The position numbers and the translations under genes are program-made. Positions 9,301-16,766 of a DNA stretch of 64,000 bases are shown here, in pieces. This stretch comes from VXYL01 sp965199875 (GTDB lineage Bacteria; Pseudomonadota; Gammaproteobacteria; Pseudomonadales; Azotimanducaceae), in assembly GCA_965199875.1 (NCBI GenBank), contig OZ241346.1, forward strand, positions 1,054,001 to 1,118,000, written 5' to 3'. The stretch's first letter is position 1, and the number at the start of each line of letters is the position of its first letter. The notes below the pieces were generated by a model. The model did not search any database, was not told the DNA's origin, and saw only the letters and a list, made by a program, of their open reading frames with translations.

Positions 9301-10662
9301 TCCACCTTCGACACGGTCATTCCCAAAGTGGCGTTCCGCTACCAGCCGCTTGACTGGCTGGCCATTCGCGGCAGCATGACCGAAGGGTTCGTCCTGCCGG
9401 GCATGGCGCAGCTGTTCAACGCCGCGCTCGCGCAGTCGGGCAGCTACTCCAACTCCCGCCAAGCGCTCACCGACTACATCTGCGACCAGATGCCTGAACT
9501 GTCGGCCTGCGCGGGTGCTCCGGGTGGCTTGGTGGACGGCGTGCTGACGCCGGACTCGCAAGCTCCGGAACTGGCGGCGGAAGTGTCGGACCTGTGGAAC
9601 CTGGGCGTCTCCTTCCAGTTCATGGAGGGCGATCTGAACTTCGACGTCGACTACACGACGGTGGACTTCAACGGCCGGGTGGATCGGTTCACCGCCGGCT
9701 CCAACATCAGTGCCGCTGGCATCGGCTTCCGCGAGTTCGCCATGCAGCGCTGCCCCGGCACGGTGCTGGACTACGACAACGAGCAGCGCATGGACCGCAC
9801 GGAGGTTGGCCAGTACATCATGGAAACGCCGGCCGCCGAGCTCGAGTGTCGCCGCCAAGCGGCCATCGCCTGGGTGCAGACCCGCGAGCAGGGCGTTGCC
9901 GGGAGCATCATCGAGCGTGGCGGAATCGACGGTCTGGAGCTTGAGTCGGTGGGTTCCCCGTGGACCAACCAGGGCGAACAGACCACCACCAGCGTCATCT
10001 ACGGGATGAGGTATCGCTTCGACGCCGACGAACTGCCGCTCATCGGCGGCGACTACGGCAGCTTCATGCTGACGATGAGCGCCACGCAGATGCTGGAAAT
10101 GAGCATCGTCCGGTTCACCCCGGACAGCGGCCATTCCTACGGCGGCATCCGCGTCGACGGGGTGGGCAACCGCAACAACGGCGTCCACTACGTGCGCGCC
10201 CTGAACGAGCTGTACTGGAGCCTGCCGGCAACCCCCGAGTGGCGCGTCAACATGCAGCTGCGCTGGTTCTATCGCGAGCACATCGCGCAGATCGGCGTGC
10301 GCTGGCACGACGAGCTGAGCGACGTCATGCAGTCCTGGGACGAAGTGCAGAGCGCCGGCCACGATCTGACGGGCGTCTGGGTGAACGGCCAGCGCGACCA
10401 GTCGACGCTCACCGAAGAAAGGGTGTGCGTGGACCAGGACCGCAACCCCTACTGCCGCATCGACTCCCGCCACTACTGGGATGCCAGCTACACCTACACC
10501 CGGCCGGACGTGCTGGGGCTTGGCTACGTAGCGATGAACGTCTCGATGCGCAACATCTTCGACACCAAGCCGGACCCGATGATGTCTGGCGTCGGCTACG
10601 ACACCTACGTCGACAACATCATGGGCCGCATCGGCTTCATGCGGCTGACCGTGGGCTTCTAG
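6364..10662 (+). CDS. TonB-dependent outer-membrane receptor (1432 residues)
   Basis: A large TonB-dependent transporter for active uptake across the outer membrane. The order is: signal peptide (MDKRLKQAMLWASAFALSLS, ending near NIRAA), a very acidic stretch of Glu and Asp, the TonB-box region SMVVTGSYIRR, a plug domain (WANLRGLGTRATMTMMDGHR, LDGASALYGASAVSGVINLV), then a long beta-barrel ending in the terminal Phe of outer-membrane proteins (MRLTVGF). At about residues 630-707 a barrel loop carries calcium-type Asp repeats (DLNGDGIPDRDVDGDGVPD, then DDADGDGIPDRFDPD). The length is well above the usual 700-1000, mostly from extracellular loops with several Cys pairs. ATG 6364 is chosen because the signal peptide starts there. 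It has its own promoter and terminator. Substrate unknown. Confidence 0.92.
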   Translation: MDKRLKQAMLWASAFALSLSALNIRAAEDEEDEDEEDEEMESMVVTGSYIRRTNFDLPSPRDVVDAVDLSLSGTSDLGDIVFDQTFQIGVNANSAPSEFHGADDQQFQQGAETWANLRGLGTRATMTMMDGHRVPASVTGIGSSTRRAGSDLNNLYPGVAIGRIETILDGASALYGASAVSGVINLVPRKDFDGLKIDYEFSQPLEDGAPEKRLGLLAGAQGERTSVIFALEIRDVERMKQTDRPDYVISSANWTGQYLHPYQERPWSHPGEYLIPVRDEAGDLEAAPSSATWYRLPDSERWGWANTGGWLAERYSPTRAGHAGGTGNPEGVPAGGPSGAVFSPIYDIGDPGLVPMHFMGSGFGGRGAWRGPRLSDNQTSIDDGGLWTAFRQDPGCGYAFGGGHDFTPFRPPFGPDDPRRLAIQTGAGGFTPDGDLGGNPLLTTEGWAHSERNLAYTDNTQQGNFLNGFQVGELDGWSAWAGQEGSPAGEPQDCRMSIGDTVDIREERNQESGMAYFEHAFNDYVKIRGELVVSRLDYNTRRHSVRLDDWDNQASNGPNSAMVVGSNPGNPYRAYADGSSSCDYLDLDGCDEWTERWESRERWILAELGDGGQIMVDRGVHADSYLNYMDRNGNGRYDYLEEPGEMLLFAADLNGDGIPDRDVDGDGVPDAAAQRDPTYRVLLLSMDDADGDGIPDRFDPDTMGNCTGDVLDTCGARLFEDVRVWHDNNVTPKQPYNNNIPWLNDDMTWNDRTQVDNFRIRLGTEVSIPGSEWIIDADWIWQLSRSTDDRMEAVWPLTLAALRCQAGPFGDSCWNPFSTAWLNTTPDGELLPEWRASDADEVNTEEESRFAGIVLSRHERTIGLHVIDLVASNSSLFDLWYNDQPVGIAAGMHWRIESEEFIPDTTAATGLGIGTADFDPWSGNTSINYQKTEEETSAAFVEFSLPLISHDRFGTMELQVAARYAEFEARGGYSTAGQKSTFDTVIPKVAFRYQPLDWLAIRGSMTEGFVLPGMAQLFNAALAQSGSYSNSRQALTDYICDQMPELSACAGAPGGLVDGVLTPDSQAPELAAEVSDLWNLGVSFQFMEGDLNFDVDYTTVDFNGRVDRFTAGSNISAAGIGFREFAMQRCPGTVLDYDNEQRMDRTEVGQYIMETPAAELECRRQAAIAWVQTREQGVAGSIIERGGIDGLELESVGSPWTNQGEQTTTSVIYGMRYRFDADELPLIGGDYGSFMLTMSATQMLEMSIVRFTPDSGHSYGGIRVDGVGNRNNGVHYVRALNELYWSLPATPEWRVNMQLRWFYREHIAQIGVRWHDELSDVMQSWDEVQSAGHDLTGVWVNGQRDQSTLTEERVCVDQDRNPYCRIDSRHYWDASYTYTRPDVLGLGYVAMNVSMRNIFDTKPDPMMSGVGYDTYVDNIMGRIGFMRLTVGF

Positions 10663-10680
10663 AGTCCGCGTTGGGTCGGC

Positions 10681-11520
10681 ATGGCGAGGGCCTTCGCATG
10701 TGCTAGGCATTCGAACCCGCTGCGGCAACGCCGCGGGTTCGCTTGCCGACTCGGCACCAAGGTCCTTCTCGATACCGCCCGGCAAGGCGCCCGCCTTCGC
10801 CGGGCTTTTTTTTGTGCGCTGCTGATCGCGCCTGGCCCTGGCGCCGCATGGGCCGCGGCCGAGCGCTGCGAAGAACTCCCCAAGGAGCGGCAAGCGCCTT
10901 GCTGGATGCTGCAAAGCTGCGCGCTGCTCGATGGCGAAAGGCGCACGGAATGCCTGCGACTGGCCAAGGAACTCGAAGACATGCTGGCGAAGGAAGGGCC
11001 GAGCGCGGCGGACGCAACCGCCGTCGACCGCCCGGACGAACGCCCCGCCGTCGAATCGCCTGAAGTACCCCCGCCCGACGAACACGCGCCCGACGGCGCC
11101 GTCGTCGCCGTGCCGCGCAACGCTTCGGACGCAGCCGAAGGCAAGCGCGTCGAAGCCGCGCCCGAAGACGCACCGGCGCGGGTCTCGGAGACCACGGTGG
11201 AACGCAAGATTCTGTCCATCCCCAAGCAGTTCGTCGGCGACGTGACCGCCCATCGGCAGCTGGTGCGCAACAAGCAGCTGATTGCCGTAGACGGCCAGCT
11301 GCTGTTCGAGGGCGACGTGGCCGCGGAGAGCAATCTCTCGCTGGGCGACTCGGTGGAAGTGAGAAAGATGTCGAGCGCGTTCGGGGAGCGCTACCGCATC
11401 CTGGGTCCGTCGAAGCGGGCGGTAAAGGCCAGGCGCATACTCTGCGAGCGAGTGGACTTGAGCAGCAAGACCCGGCAGCGCTGCGCGATGCTGGGGAAAC
11501 CCGACGCGAAAACCCAGTAG
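10681..11520 (+). CDS. Secreted protein of unknown function; start uncertain
   Basis: The frame is open from an ATG at 10681 and encodes up to 279 residues. A typical signal peptide (RLRRAFFCALLIAPGPGAAWA) appears only around residues 39-58, encoded across the preceding gene's terminator, so the first 35 or so residues are doubtful and there is no ATG, GTG or TTG nearer. The mature part begins with paired cysteines (RCEELPKERQAPCWML, CALLDGERRTECLRLA), then a Pro/Glu/Ala-rich linker. The C-terminal domain (about 165-279) looks beta-rich, with SIPKQFVGDVTAHRQLVRNK and the cysteines ILCERVD and RQRCAML. The signal peptide and Cys pattern support a real periplasmic protein. No family recognised. 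Confidence 0.6.
   Translation: MARAFACARHSNPLRQRRGFACRLGTKVLLDTARQGARLRRAFFCALLIAPGPGAAWAAAERCEELPKERQAPCWMLQSCALLDGERRTECLRLAKELEDMLAKEGPSAADATAVDRPDERPAVESPEVPPPDEHAPDGAVVAVPRNASDAAEGKRVEAAPEDAPARVSETTVERKILSIPKQFVGDVTAHRQLVRNKQLIAVDGQLLFEGDVAAESNLSLGDSVEVRKMSSAFGERYRILGPSKRAVKARRILCERVDLSSKTRQRCAMLGKPDAKTQ
10712..10741 (+). terminator. Stem-loop downstream of the receptor gene
   Basis: CGAACCCGC at 10712-10720 pairs with GCGGGTTCG at 10733-10741, with further pairing possible inside the loop. No T-run follows; it may act together with the stronger terminator 36 bases on. Confidence 0.5.
10777..10813 (+). terminator. Strong intrinsic terminator for the TonB receptor transcript
   Basis: GCCCGGC (10777-10783) pairs with GCCGGGC (10799-10805), with inner pairing of AAGGCG to CGCCTT, followed directly by eight T residues (10806-10813). 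This is the clearest Rho-independent terminator in the window. It overlaps the open 5' part of the next reading frame, which makes that gene's start uncertain. Confidence 0.85.
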
Positions 11521-11563
11521 GGCCGTGCGCTTCGCCGCTTTGGAGTAGGGGCTCCAACTAAGG

Positions 11564-12979
11564 ATGCTGGCGATTCGACGCACGGGGGCGGTGCCGCTGC
11601 CCGTTGCCGCGCTGGCGCTTGTGCTGGCGTTCGCCGCCTGCTCGAACGACGCATTCGTTCCGGTGGAGTTCAATCGCGACGATGTGGACCTGGCCGCGCT
11701 GCTCGACAAGCTGCACGCCGAGGTGCGGCTGCGGCCGGAATCCAGCGTGGCCTGGGGCCGTCTTGGCATGGCCTACGAAATCAACGACTACCAAGAGGCC
11801 GCCATCGACGTCTACCGACGTGCCGAGGCGTTGGATGGCGAGGCTTTCAACTGGCCCTACTTCCGCGCCCTGCTGCTGGCGAAGGCTGGCGATGTCGAGG
11901 CGGCGCTCGCTGCTCTCGACACGGCGCTCGAAATCGACGACGGCTACGCACCGGGTTGGCTGTGGCGCGGCAGCTGGCTGCGCGACCTTGGCCGTTTCGA
12001 CGATGCCATCGCAGCCTTCGAGCGGGGCGGGGAACTCGGTGCGGAGTCCATCGCCAACGCTGGCATCGCCCAAACCTACCTGCGCCAGTCTCGCGTCGAG
12101 GAAGCCTTGGCGCTCCTGGTGCCGCTGGCGGAACGTTCCCGGCATCCGCAGATCTACCGCCTGCTCAGCCGAGCGCAGCAGGCGCTCGGCAACGTCGAGG
12201 AGGCGCGCATCGCCGCGGCCCGGGGCAGAAACGCAGCGCCTTTGGAGTGGCGCGATCCGCGGCATGTGGAGAAGTGGGGCTTTCTGGCCAGCTACGGCGG
12301 ACGCCTGGTGCATGCCGAGCAGCTGCTCAAGTCCGACCAGTTCAAAGACGCCGAGGACGTGCTGGCGCCGATGCTCGAGACCTATCCCGACGACGAGGCG
12401 GTGCTGGCCAATCTGGCCATGGCGGTCGGGCGAAGCGGCGACATGGAGCGGGCGTTCGCCCTCGTCGAGCGCGGTCAGGCGCTGAATCCCGCCTACTATC
12501 GATTCAACAACGTGCTGGCCAGCCTGCATTTTCAGCAGGACGACTACGAGGAAGCGCTCCGCCACCTGCGGAAGTCGGTGGAGATCGACCCGGTGCAGGC
12601 CTGGCCCTACGAGCGGATGGGTTCGATCCTGATGCGTCTGGAACGCTACGACGACGCGCTGGCGGCCTTCGACCAGGCGCTGCAATACGGCGCCGAGAAG
12701 CCGGAACGGCTGCACTACACCGCTGGCATGATCGAAGGCGCCAGGGAGCGCTGGCCGGAGGCCATCGCCCGATTCCAGCGCGCCACGACGGTCCACCAGG
12801 CGTTCACCAAGGCGTTCGTCTATCTGGGCCGGTCTCTTGCCGAAGCGCATCGTTTCGACGAGGCGAAGTCCGCGCTGGCCTGGGCCGACCGGCTGGGCAC
12901 CCACGCCGAAGATCTGCGAAGCGCGAGGATTCGTCTGGCCGAGCTCGAGGAGGAAGCCGGACAAGAGCGCGCGCCGTGA
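11564..12979 (+). CDS. TPR lipoprotein
   Basis: A 471-residue lipoprotein with TPR repeats through most of its length. The N-terminus (LPVAALALVLAFAACSND) ends in a lipobox-like FAAC. Repeats include AWGRLGMAYEINDYQEAAID, AEALDGEAFNWPYFRALLL, ASLHFQQDDYEEALRHLRKS and GSILMRLERYDDALAAFDQA, about a dozen helix pairs. TPR arrays mediate protein-protein contacts and have no catalytic role. Its stop overlaps the GTG start of the FG-GAP lipoprotein by 4 bases, so the two are translated together and probably form one envelope complex. The pairing of a TPR lipoprotein with an UnbV-type protein is a recurrent arrangement, from general knowledge of such loci. Confidence 0.85.
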   Translation: MLAIRRTGAVPLPVAALALVLAFAACSNDAFVPVEFNRDDVDLAALLDKLHAEVRLRPESSVAWGRLGMAYEINDYQEAAIDVYRRAEALDGEAFNWPYFRALLLAKAGDVEAALAALDTALEIDDGYAPGWLWRGSWLRDLGRFDDAIAAFERGGELGAESIANAGIAQTYLRQSRVEEALALLVPLAERSRHPQIYRLLSRAQQALGNVEEARIAAARGRNAAPLEWRDPRHVEKWGFLASYGGRLVHAEQLLKSDQFKDAEDVLAPMLETYPDDEAVLANLAMAVGRSGDMERAFALVERGQALNPAYYRFNNVLASLHFQQDDYEEALRHLRKSVEIDPVQAWPYERMGSILMRLERYDDALAAFDQALQYGAEKPERLHYTAGMIEGARERWPEAIARFQRATTVHQAFTKAFVYLGRSLAEAHRFDEAKSALAWADRLGTHAEDLRSARIRLAELEEEAGQERAP

Positions 12980-14625
12980 AAGGATGGCAGGCAGGCCTGC
13001 TGGCGCTTCTCGCGGGCTGCTCGGCCAGCGAATCGGCCTGGTTCACGGAGGAAGGCGCCGCCCGAGGCATCGACTTCCAGCACCAGTCCGGCTTTGCCGG
13101 CCGGCCGCTGCTGCCGGAAATCACCGGCAGCGGCGCGGCGCTGGCGGACTTCGACGGCGACGGCGACCTCGACGCCTACGTCGTCCAGTCCGGCAGCCTG
13201 TATGCGCCGGACCATCCCGACTACCAGGGCAACTCCGGCAACCGCCTGTACATCAATCGTGGCGACGGCACCTTCGACCGCGCGCCGAATGCCCACGGCG
13301 CCGGAGACACCGGCTACGGCATGGGCGTCGCCGTCGGCGACTACGACAACGATGCGGACTTGGACATCTACGTCACCAACGTCGGCGCCAACGTGTTGCT
13401 GCGCAACGACGGCGGCGGACGCTTCCAGGACGTCAGCGACGCCGCCGGCGTTGGCGACCCGCGTTGGAGCACCGGCGCCGGCTTCATCGACCTGGACGAC
13501 GACGGCGACCTGGATCTCTACGTCGTCAACTACATCAACTGGAGCCTGGAAGGCGAGCTCAAGTGCTACGTCGGCAACGCCCTGACGTACTGCCCGCCGG
13601 CCAACTACAACGCCCCGGCAGTGGACCGGCTCTATCGCAACGACGGCGACGGCACGTTCACGGACGTGAGCGGGGAGTCCGGCGTTGGCCTCGGCTTCGG
13701 CAACGGCTTCGGCCTGGTCGGCGCGGACTTCGACCAGGACGGCCGCATCGACTTGTTCGTCGCCAACGACATGATGCTGGACCAGCTCTGGATGAACACC
13801 GGCGACTTGCGCTTCCGCGAAGAGGCGATGCCGAGAGGCGTCGCCGTCGACGAACACGGCATCGCCAAGGCCGGCATGGGCGTCGCCGCCGCGGACATCG
13901 ACCGCGACGGCGACACCGACGTGATGGTGGTGAATCTGGAGGGCCAGACCGACTCCTTCTTCCGCAACGAGGGCAGCTACTTCCGCGACGCGACGGCGGA
14001 ACTGGGCCTGGCGCTAAGCGGCCGCTACACCCGCTTCGGCGTGGCGCTGGCGGACTTCGACAACGACGGCTGGCTGGACCTCTTCGAGGCCAACGGCAGG
14101 GTCAGCGCCGCGAGCCCGACGGCCGGCAACGTCTTCGACGAGCCCAACGTGCTCATGCGCGGCGTGCCGCCTGGACGCTTCGAGGCGGTGCCAGGCGGTC
14201 TCGACCCCGAACGGCGACATACCAGCCGCGGGCTCGCGGTGGGCGATGTCGACAACGACGGCGGCATGGACCTGCTGGTGGTCAACCGCGACGCGGCGCC
14301 GTACCTGCTGATGAACCAGGTGTCGAAGCGCGGCAACTGGGTACGGTTCCGCGTCTTGCTGGAGGATGGCCGCGACGCCTACGGCGCCACCGTGTCGGGC
14401 GTCGTCGGCGAGCAGCGGATGCAGCGCGCCGTGCGTCCCGGCGGCAGCTATCTGTCCTACAGCGATCCGCGAGCCCACTTCGGCCTTGGCGGGGAGACCG
14501 AACTGCGCGAGGTGACCGTGCGCTGGCCGGGCGCCTCCGCCAGCGAGCGCTTCGGAGACTTCGCCGCTGGCCGCACGGCGGTGCTGCGTCGAGCGACATC
14601 GCCAGCTGCAGGCCGCTCGCGATAG
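12976..14625 (+). CDS. CRTAC1-like FG-GAP/VCBS lipoprotein with UnbV domain
   Basis: A 549-residue lipoprotein: MKGWQAGLLALLAGCSAS gives a short signal with lipobox LAGC. About seven calcium-binding FG-GAP/VCBS motifs form a beta-propeller: ALADFDGDGDLDAYVVQSG, VAVGDYDNDADLDIYVTNVG, FIDLDDDGDLDLYVVNY, VGADFDQDGRIDLFVANDM, AAADIDRDGDTDVMVVNLE, ALADFDNDGWLDLFEANGR and AVGDVDNDGGMDLLVVNRD. The C-terminal part (about 455-540) is an ASPIC/UnbV domain (VRPGGSYLSYSDPRAHFGLG, VTVRWPG). It starts with GTG at 12976, overlapping the TPR lipoprotein stop. It probably sits on the outer membrane and binds a ligand or partner; no enzymatic activity is implied. Confidence 0.88.
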   Translation: MKGWQAGLLALLAGCSASESAWFTEEGAARGIDFQHQSGFAGRPLLPEITGSGAALADFDGDGDLDAYVVQSGSLYAPDHPDYQGNSGNRLYINRGDGTFDRAPNAHGAGDTGYGMGVAVGDYDNDADLDIYVTNVGANVLLRNDGGGRFQDVSDAAGVGDPRWSTGAGFIDLDDDGDLDLYVVNYINWSLEGELKCYVGNALTYCPPANYNAPAVDRLYRNDGDGTFTDVSGESGVGLGFGNGFGLVGADFDQDGRIDLFVANDMMLDQLWMNTGDLRFREEAMPRGVAVDEHGIAKAGMGVAAADIDRDGDTDVMVVNLEGQTDSFFRNEGSYFRDATAELGLALSGRYTRFGVALADFDNDGWLDLFEANGRVSAASPTAGNVFDEPNVLMRGVPPGRFEAVPGGLDPERRHTSRGLAVGDVDNDGGMDLLVVNRDAAPYLLMNQVSKRGNWVRFRVLLEDGRDAYGATVSGVVGEQRMQRAVRPGGSYLSYSDPRAHFGLGGETELREVTVRWPGASASERFGDFAAGRTAVLRRATSPAAGRSR

Positions 14626-14680
14626 CCGGACTTCCCCAACGGCCTGCCGGCTGGCCGCAAACCGTTGACGGTCGATGGCG

Positions 14681-15661
14681 CTACTGGAAGCTCGGCAACG
14701 CCACGAAGGTGCCGTTGTTGCGGTAGGTGAGTTCGCGCATCAGCGCCGCGAAGCGTTCGCCGGTGTCGGTCCCTTGAACCACCGGAAAGCCCACCGCGTG
14801 AATGCGCACCCGCCGGGCGCCGGTCTCGTCGACGCGGTTCATGCGATCGACCCGGTCCACCACCTCTTCGATGGAGTCGCCCTGGAAGTCGTCGCCGAAG
14901 ACGTAGATGCTGATCTTCTTGTCCTCGGCGTAGAACACGTGGATGGCGCGTTCGATGCCCTCGACGGGGCTGGAGTTCGAGTTGGCCCGCCAGTTGCCCA
15001 TGCGCTGGACGATGTTGCGGCGGATGGCGCTGGAATCGGGAATCCACTGTCCGGCGTACTGGCTGAACATGTAGTCGCCCATGTCGTTCATCACCTGGAT
15101 GCCCTTGACGCGGGGATAGATCGCCAGCGTTTCGCCGACCTTCTGGCGCACCAGCGGCCAGGCGTAGCCGAACATGCTGCCGGAGGTGTCGATGACGAAG
15201 ATGATGTACTCGCTGTCCACGGTGATGCCGCCGATGTTGTTGTCGGTGCGCACGAAGCCGAGGCCCAGCAGGCGCTCCATTTCGTCGGAGAGGGACTGTC
15301 GCGCCTTGGCGAAGCTCTGGCGCTCCCGGCGCTGGCGTTCGGCTTCGTCGCGGCTCGTCTCGAAGCGGCCGAGGATGTCGCTGATCTCCTGTTCAACCCG
15401 CGCCAGCAGTGCCAGTTCGCCGGTTAGCTGACGCTCCTGGTCGGTCAGCTGGCGGTTCAGCACCTGGGTTTGGCCTTGGATCTCGTGCAGCGAGTCGCGC
15501 TTCTGCAGCACCAGCCCTTCCAGGTTGACCAGAGGTTCCTCCAGCACCGTCGGATCCACGGTCTTGACGATCATCAGCAGCAGGATGATGGCGCCGAATC
15601 CGCAGCAGATGACGTCGAGGAACGACAGCCCGATCTCCTCGAGTTCGCGGCGGCGGATCAC
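14681..15661 (-). CDS. ExbD-like membrane protein with von Willebrand A domain (VWA-2)
   Basis: A 326-residue protein and last gene of the ten-gene operon. A single N-terminal membrane helix, LSFLDVICCGFGAIILLLM, has an Asp at residue 16 placed like the proton-carrying Asp of ExbD (PLIDV) and MotB. A periplasmic coiled coil follows (about 50-130), then a VWA domain (152-326) with the metal-site motif DTSGS (158-162) and FGDDF further on. By the positive-inside rule the VWA domain is periplasmic. The GTG at 15661 overlaps the stop of VWA-1 by 4 bases. It resembles VWA-1 in the membrane helix and plan but not closely elsewhere, which suits a heterodimer inside an ExbB-type pentamer (inference). 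Confidence 0.85.
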   Translation of the reverse strand: MIRRRELEEIGLSFLDVICCGFGAIILLLMIVKTVDPTVLEEPLVNLEGLVLQKRDSLHEIQGQTQVLNRQLTDQERQLTGELALLARVEQEISDILGRFETSRDEAERQRRERQSFAKARQSLSDEMERLLGLGFVRTDNNIGGITVDSEYIIFVIDTSGSMFGYAWPLVRQKVGETLAIYPRVKGIQVMNDMGDYMFSQYAGQWIPDSSAIRRNIVQRMGNWRANSNSSPVEGIERAIHVFYAEDKKISIYVFGDDFQGDSIEEVVDRVDRMNRVDETGARRVRIHAVGFPVVQGTDTGERFAALMRELTYRNNGTFVALPSFQ

Positions 15662-16749
15662 GGCCAGTCCTCCGAAGGCGACATGTAGGTGCCACCGGTT
15701 TCCACGGCCAGCAGCCAGTACGCCGCGGAAGCCCTTGGATCGCCCTCCAAGGGCAGCAGAATGGGGTTCACCGGGATGCCCTTGGGCAGTGTCTTCAGTG
15801 CATCCTCGAACAGCCTTGCCCGCTGCCGGCCGGTGACGACGGCGCGTCGGGGCGGCTTCTCGGCGCGGGTTGGCAGACCGTCGGTGATGAGAAACACGTT
15901 GTCCGGCAGCGGGCTCATGGCGGCGATTTCGGCGATCAGGCCTTCCAGGTTGGTGCCGCCGGCGGGCAGAACTTCGGCGACGTTGTTCAGCGCATCGTCG
16001 ATGGCGGTGGGATGCGTCGCGGCGTGCCAGTCCCGCTCGGACAGCGCGAAGGTCGTCTCGGTGTTGTAGGTGGCGATCTGGAAGTTGCTGTCCAGCGGCA
16101 GCTGCGCCGCCAGCCACTCGACGGTGCGCAAGGCGCGCTGCCACTTGGGTGCGCTGCGCCGCCGTTCTTCGGACATGTTGCGGCGACGCAGTATCTGCAC
16201 GATCGTGCTGTCCAACATGCTGGCGGAGGCGTCCAGGGCGATCAGCACGTGGCGGCCGCCGACGAACAAGCCGGTGAGATACTGGCGGTCTCCCTCGCCG
16301 ACCACTTCGCGAATTCGACTTCCCTCCAAAGCGGCTTCTTCGGCCTGCAAGCGCTTGACTTCCTCCTCTCGGCTTTGCACGTCGGACTTCAGCGCGTCGA
16401 TGCTCTCGCGCTCGGCGATGGTGCGGGCTTCCAGCTCCTCGGTGTCGTCGCGTCGGCTGTCGCGCTCTTCGGTGGTCGCCAGCAGCCGTCGGCGCGCATC
16501 GTCCACCCGTTTGCGCATGGCCTCTAGGCGCTGTTGCAGATCGACCAGATTCTCTTCGCCGGTGGCGAGCAGGTAGTCGAGCTTGCGCGACTCCGAAAGC
16601 AGTTCGCGGTCCACCTCCACGGCGTCGTCGTCGATGCGGTGGTGGATGATGAGAAAGATCAGCACCACGGCGCCGAAACCGCAGGACATCACGTCCAGGA
16701 AGGACAGCGAGAAGACGCTGAAGCGTCGCTTGGCAACTCTGCGCGCCAT
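15658..16749 (-). CDS. ExbD-like membrane protein with von Willebrand A domain (VWA-1)
   Basis: A 363-residue paralogue in architecture of VWA-2. The basic N-terminus (MARRVAKRRF) is cytoplasmic. The membrane helix FSLSFLDVMSCGFGAVVLIF has Asp19 in the ExbD/MotB proton-site position. Residues 40-150 form a long charged coiled coil. The VWA domain has a complete metal-ion site: DASAS (173-177), Thr in PAGGTNLEG and Asp in LITDGLPT. The stop overlaps the GTG of VWA-2, and the gene lies 17 bases after the actin-fold gene. ExbD- and MotB-type proteins normally end in a peptidoglycan- or TonB-interacting domain; a VWA domain here is unusual and suggests metal-dependent binding to a partner in the periplasm. 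Confidence 0.87.
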   Translation of the reverse strand: MARRVAKRRFSVFSLSFLDVMSCGFGAVVLIFLIIHHRIDDDAVEVDRELLSESRKLDYLLATGEENLVDLQQRLEAMRKRVDDARRRLLATTEERDSRRDDTEELEARTIAERESIDALKSDVQSREEEVKRLQAEEAALEGSRIREVVGEGDRQYLTGLFVGGRHVLIALDASASMLDSTIVQILRRRNMSEERRRSAPKWQRALRTVEWLAAQLPLDSNFQIATYNTETTFALSERDWHAATHPTAIDDALNNVAEVLPAGGTNLEGLIAEIAAMSPLPDNVFLITDGLPTRAEKPPRRAVVTGRQRARLFEDALKTLPKGIPVNPILLPLEGDPRASAAYWLLAVETGGTYMSPSEDWP

Positions 16750-16766
16750 GCCGCCTTCGCGTGGCC

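Noticed and set aside
6418..11769. Long minus-strand frame (1783 codons) opposite the TonB receptor
   Set aside because: It mirrors the receptor gene in antisense; the sequence is His/Val/Ala/Arg-rich with no domain, while the plus strand encodes a clear receptor.
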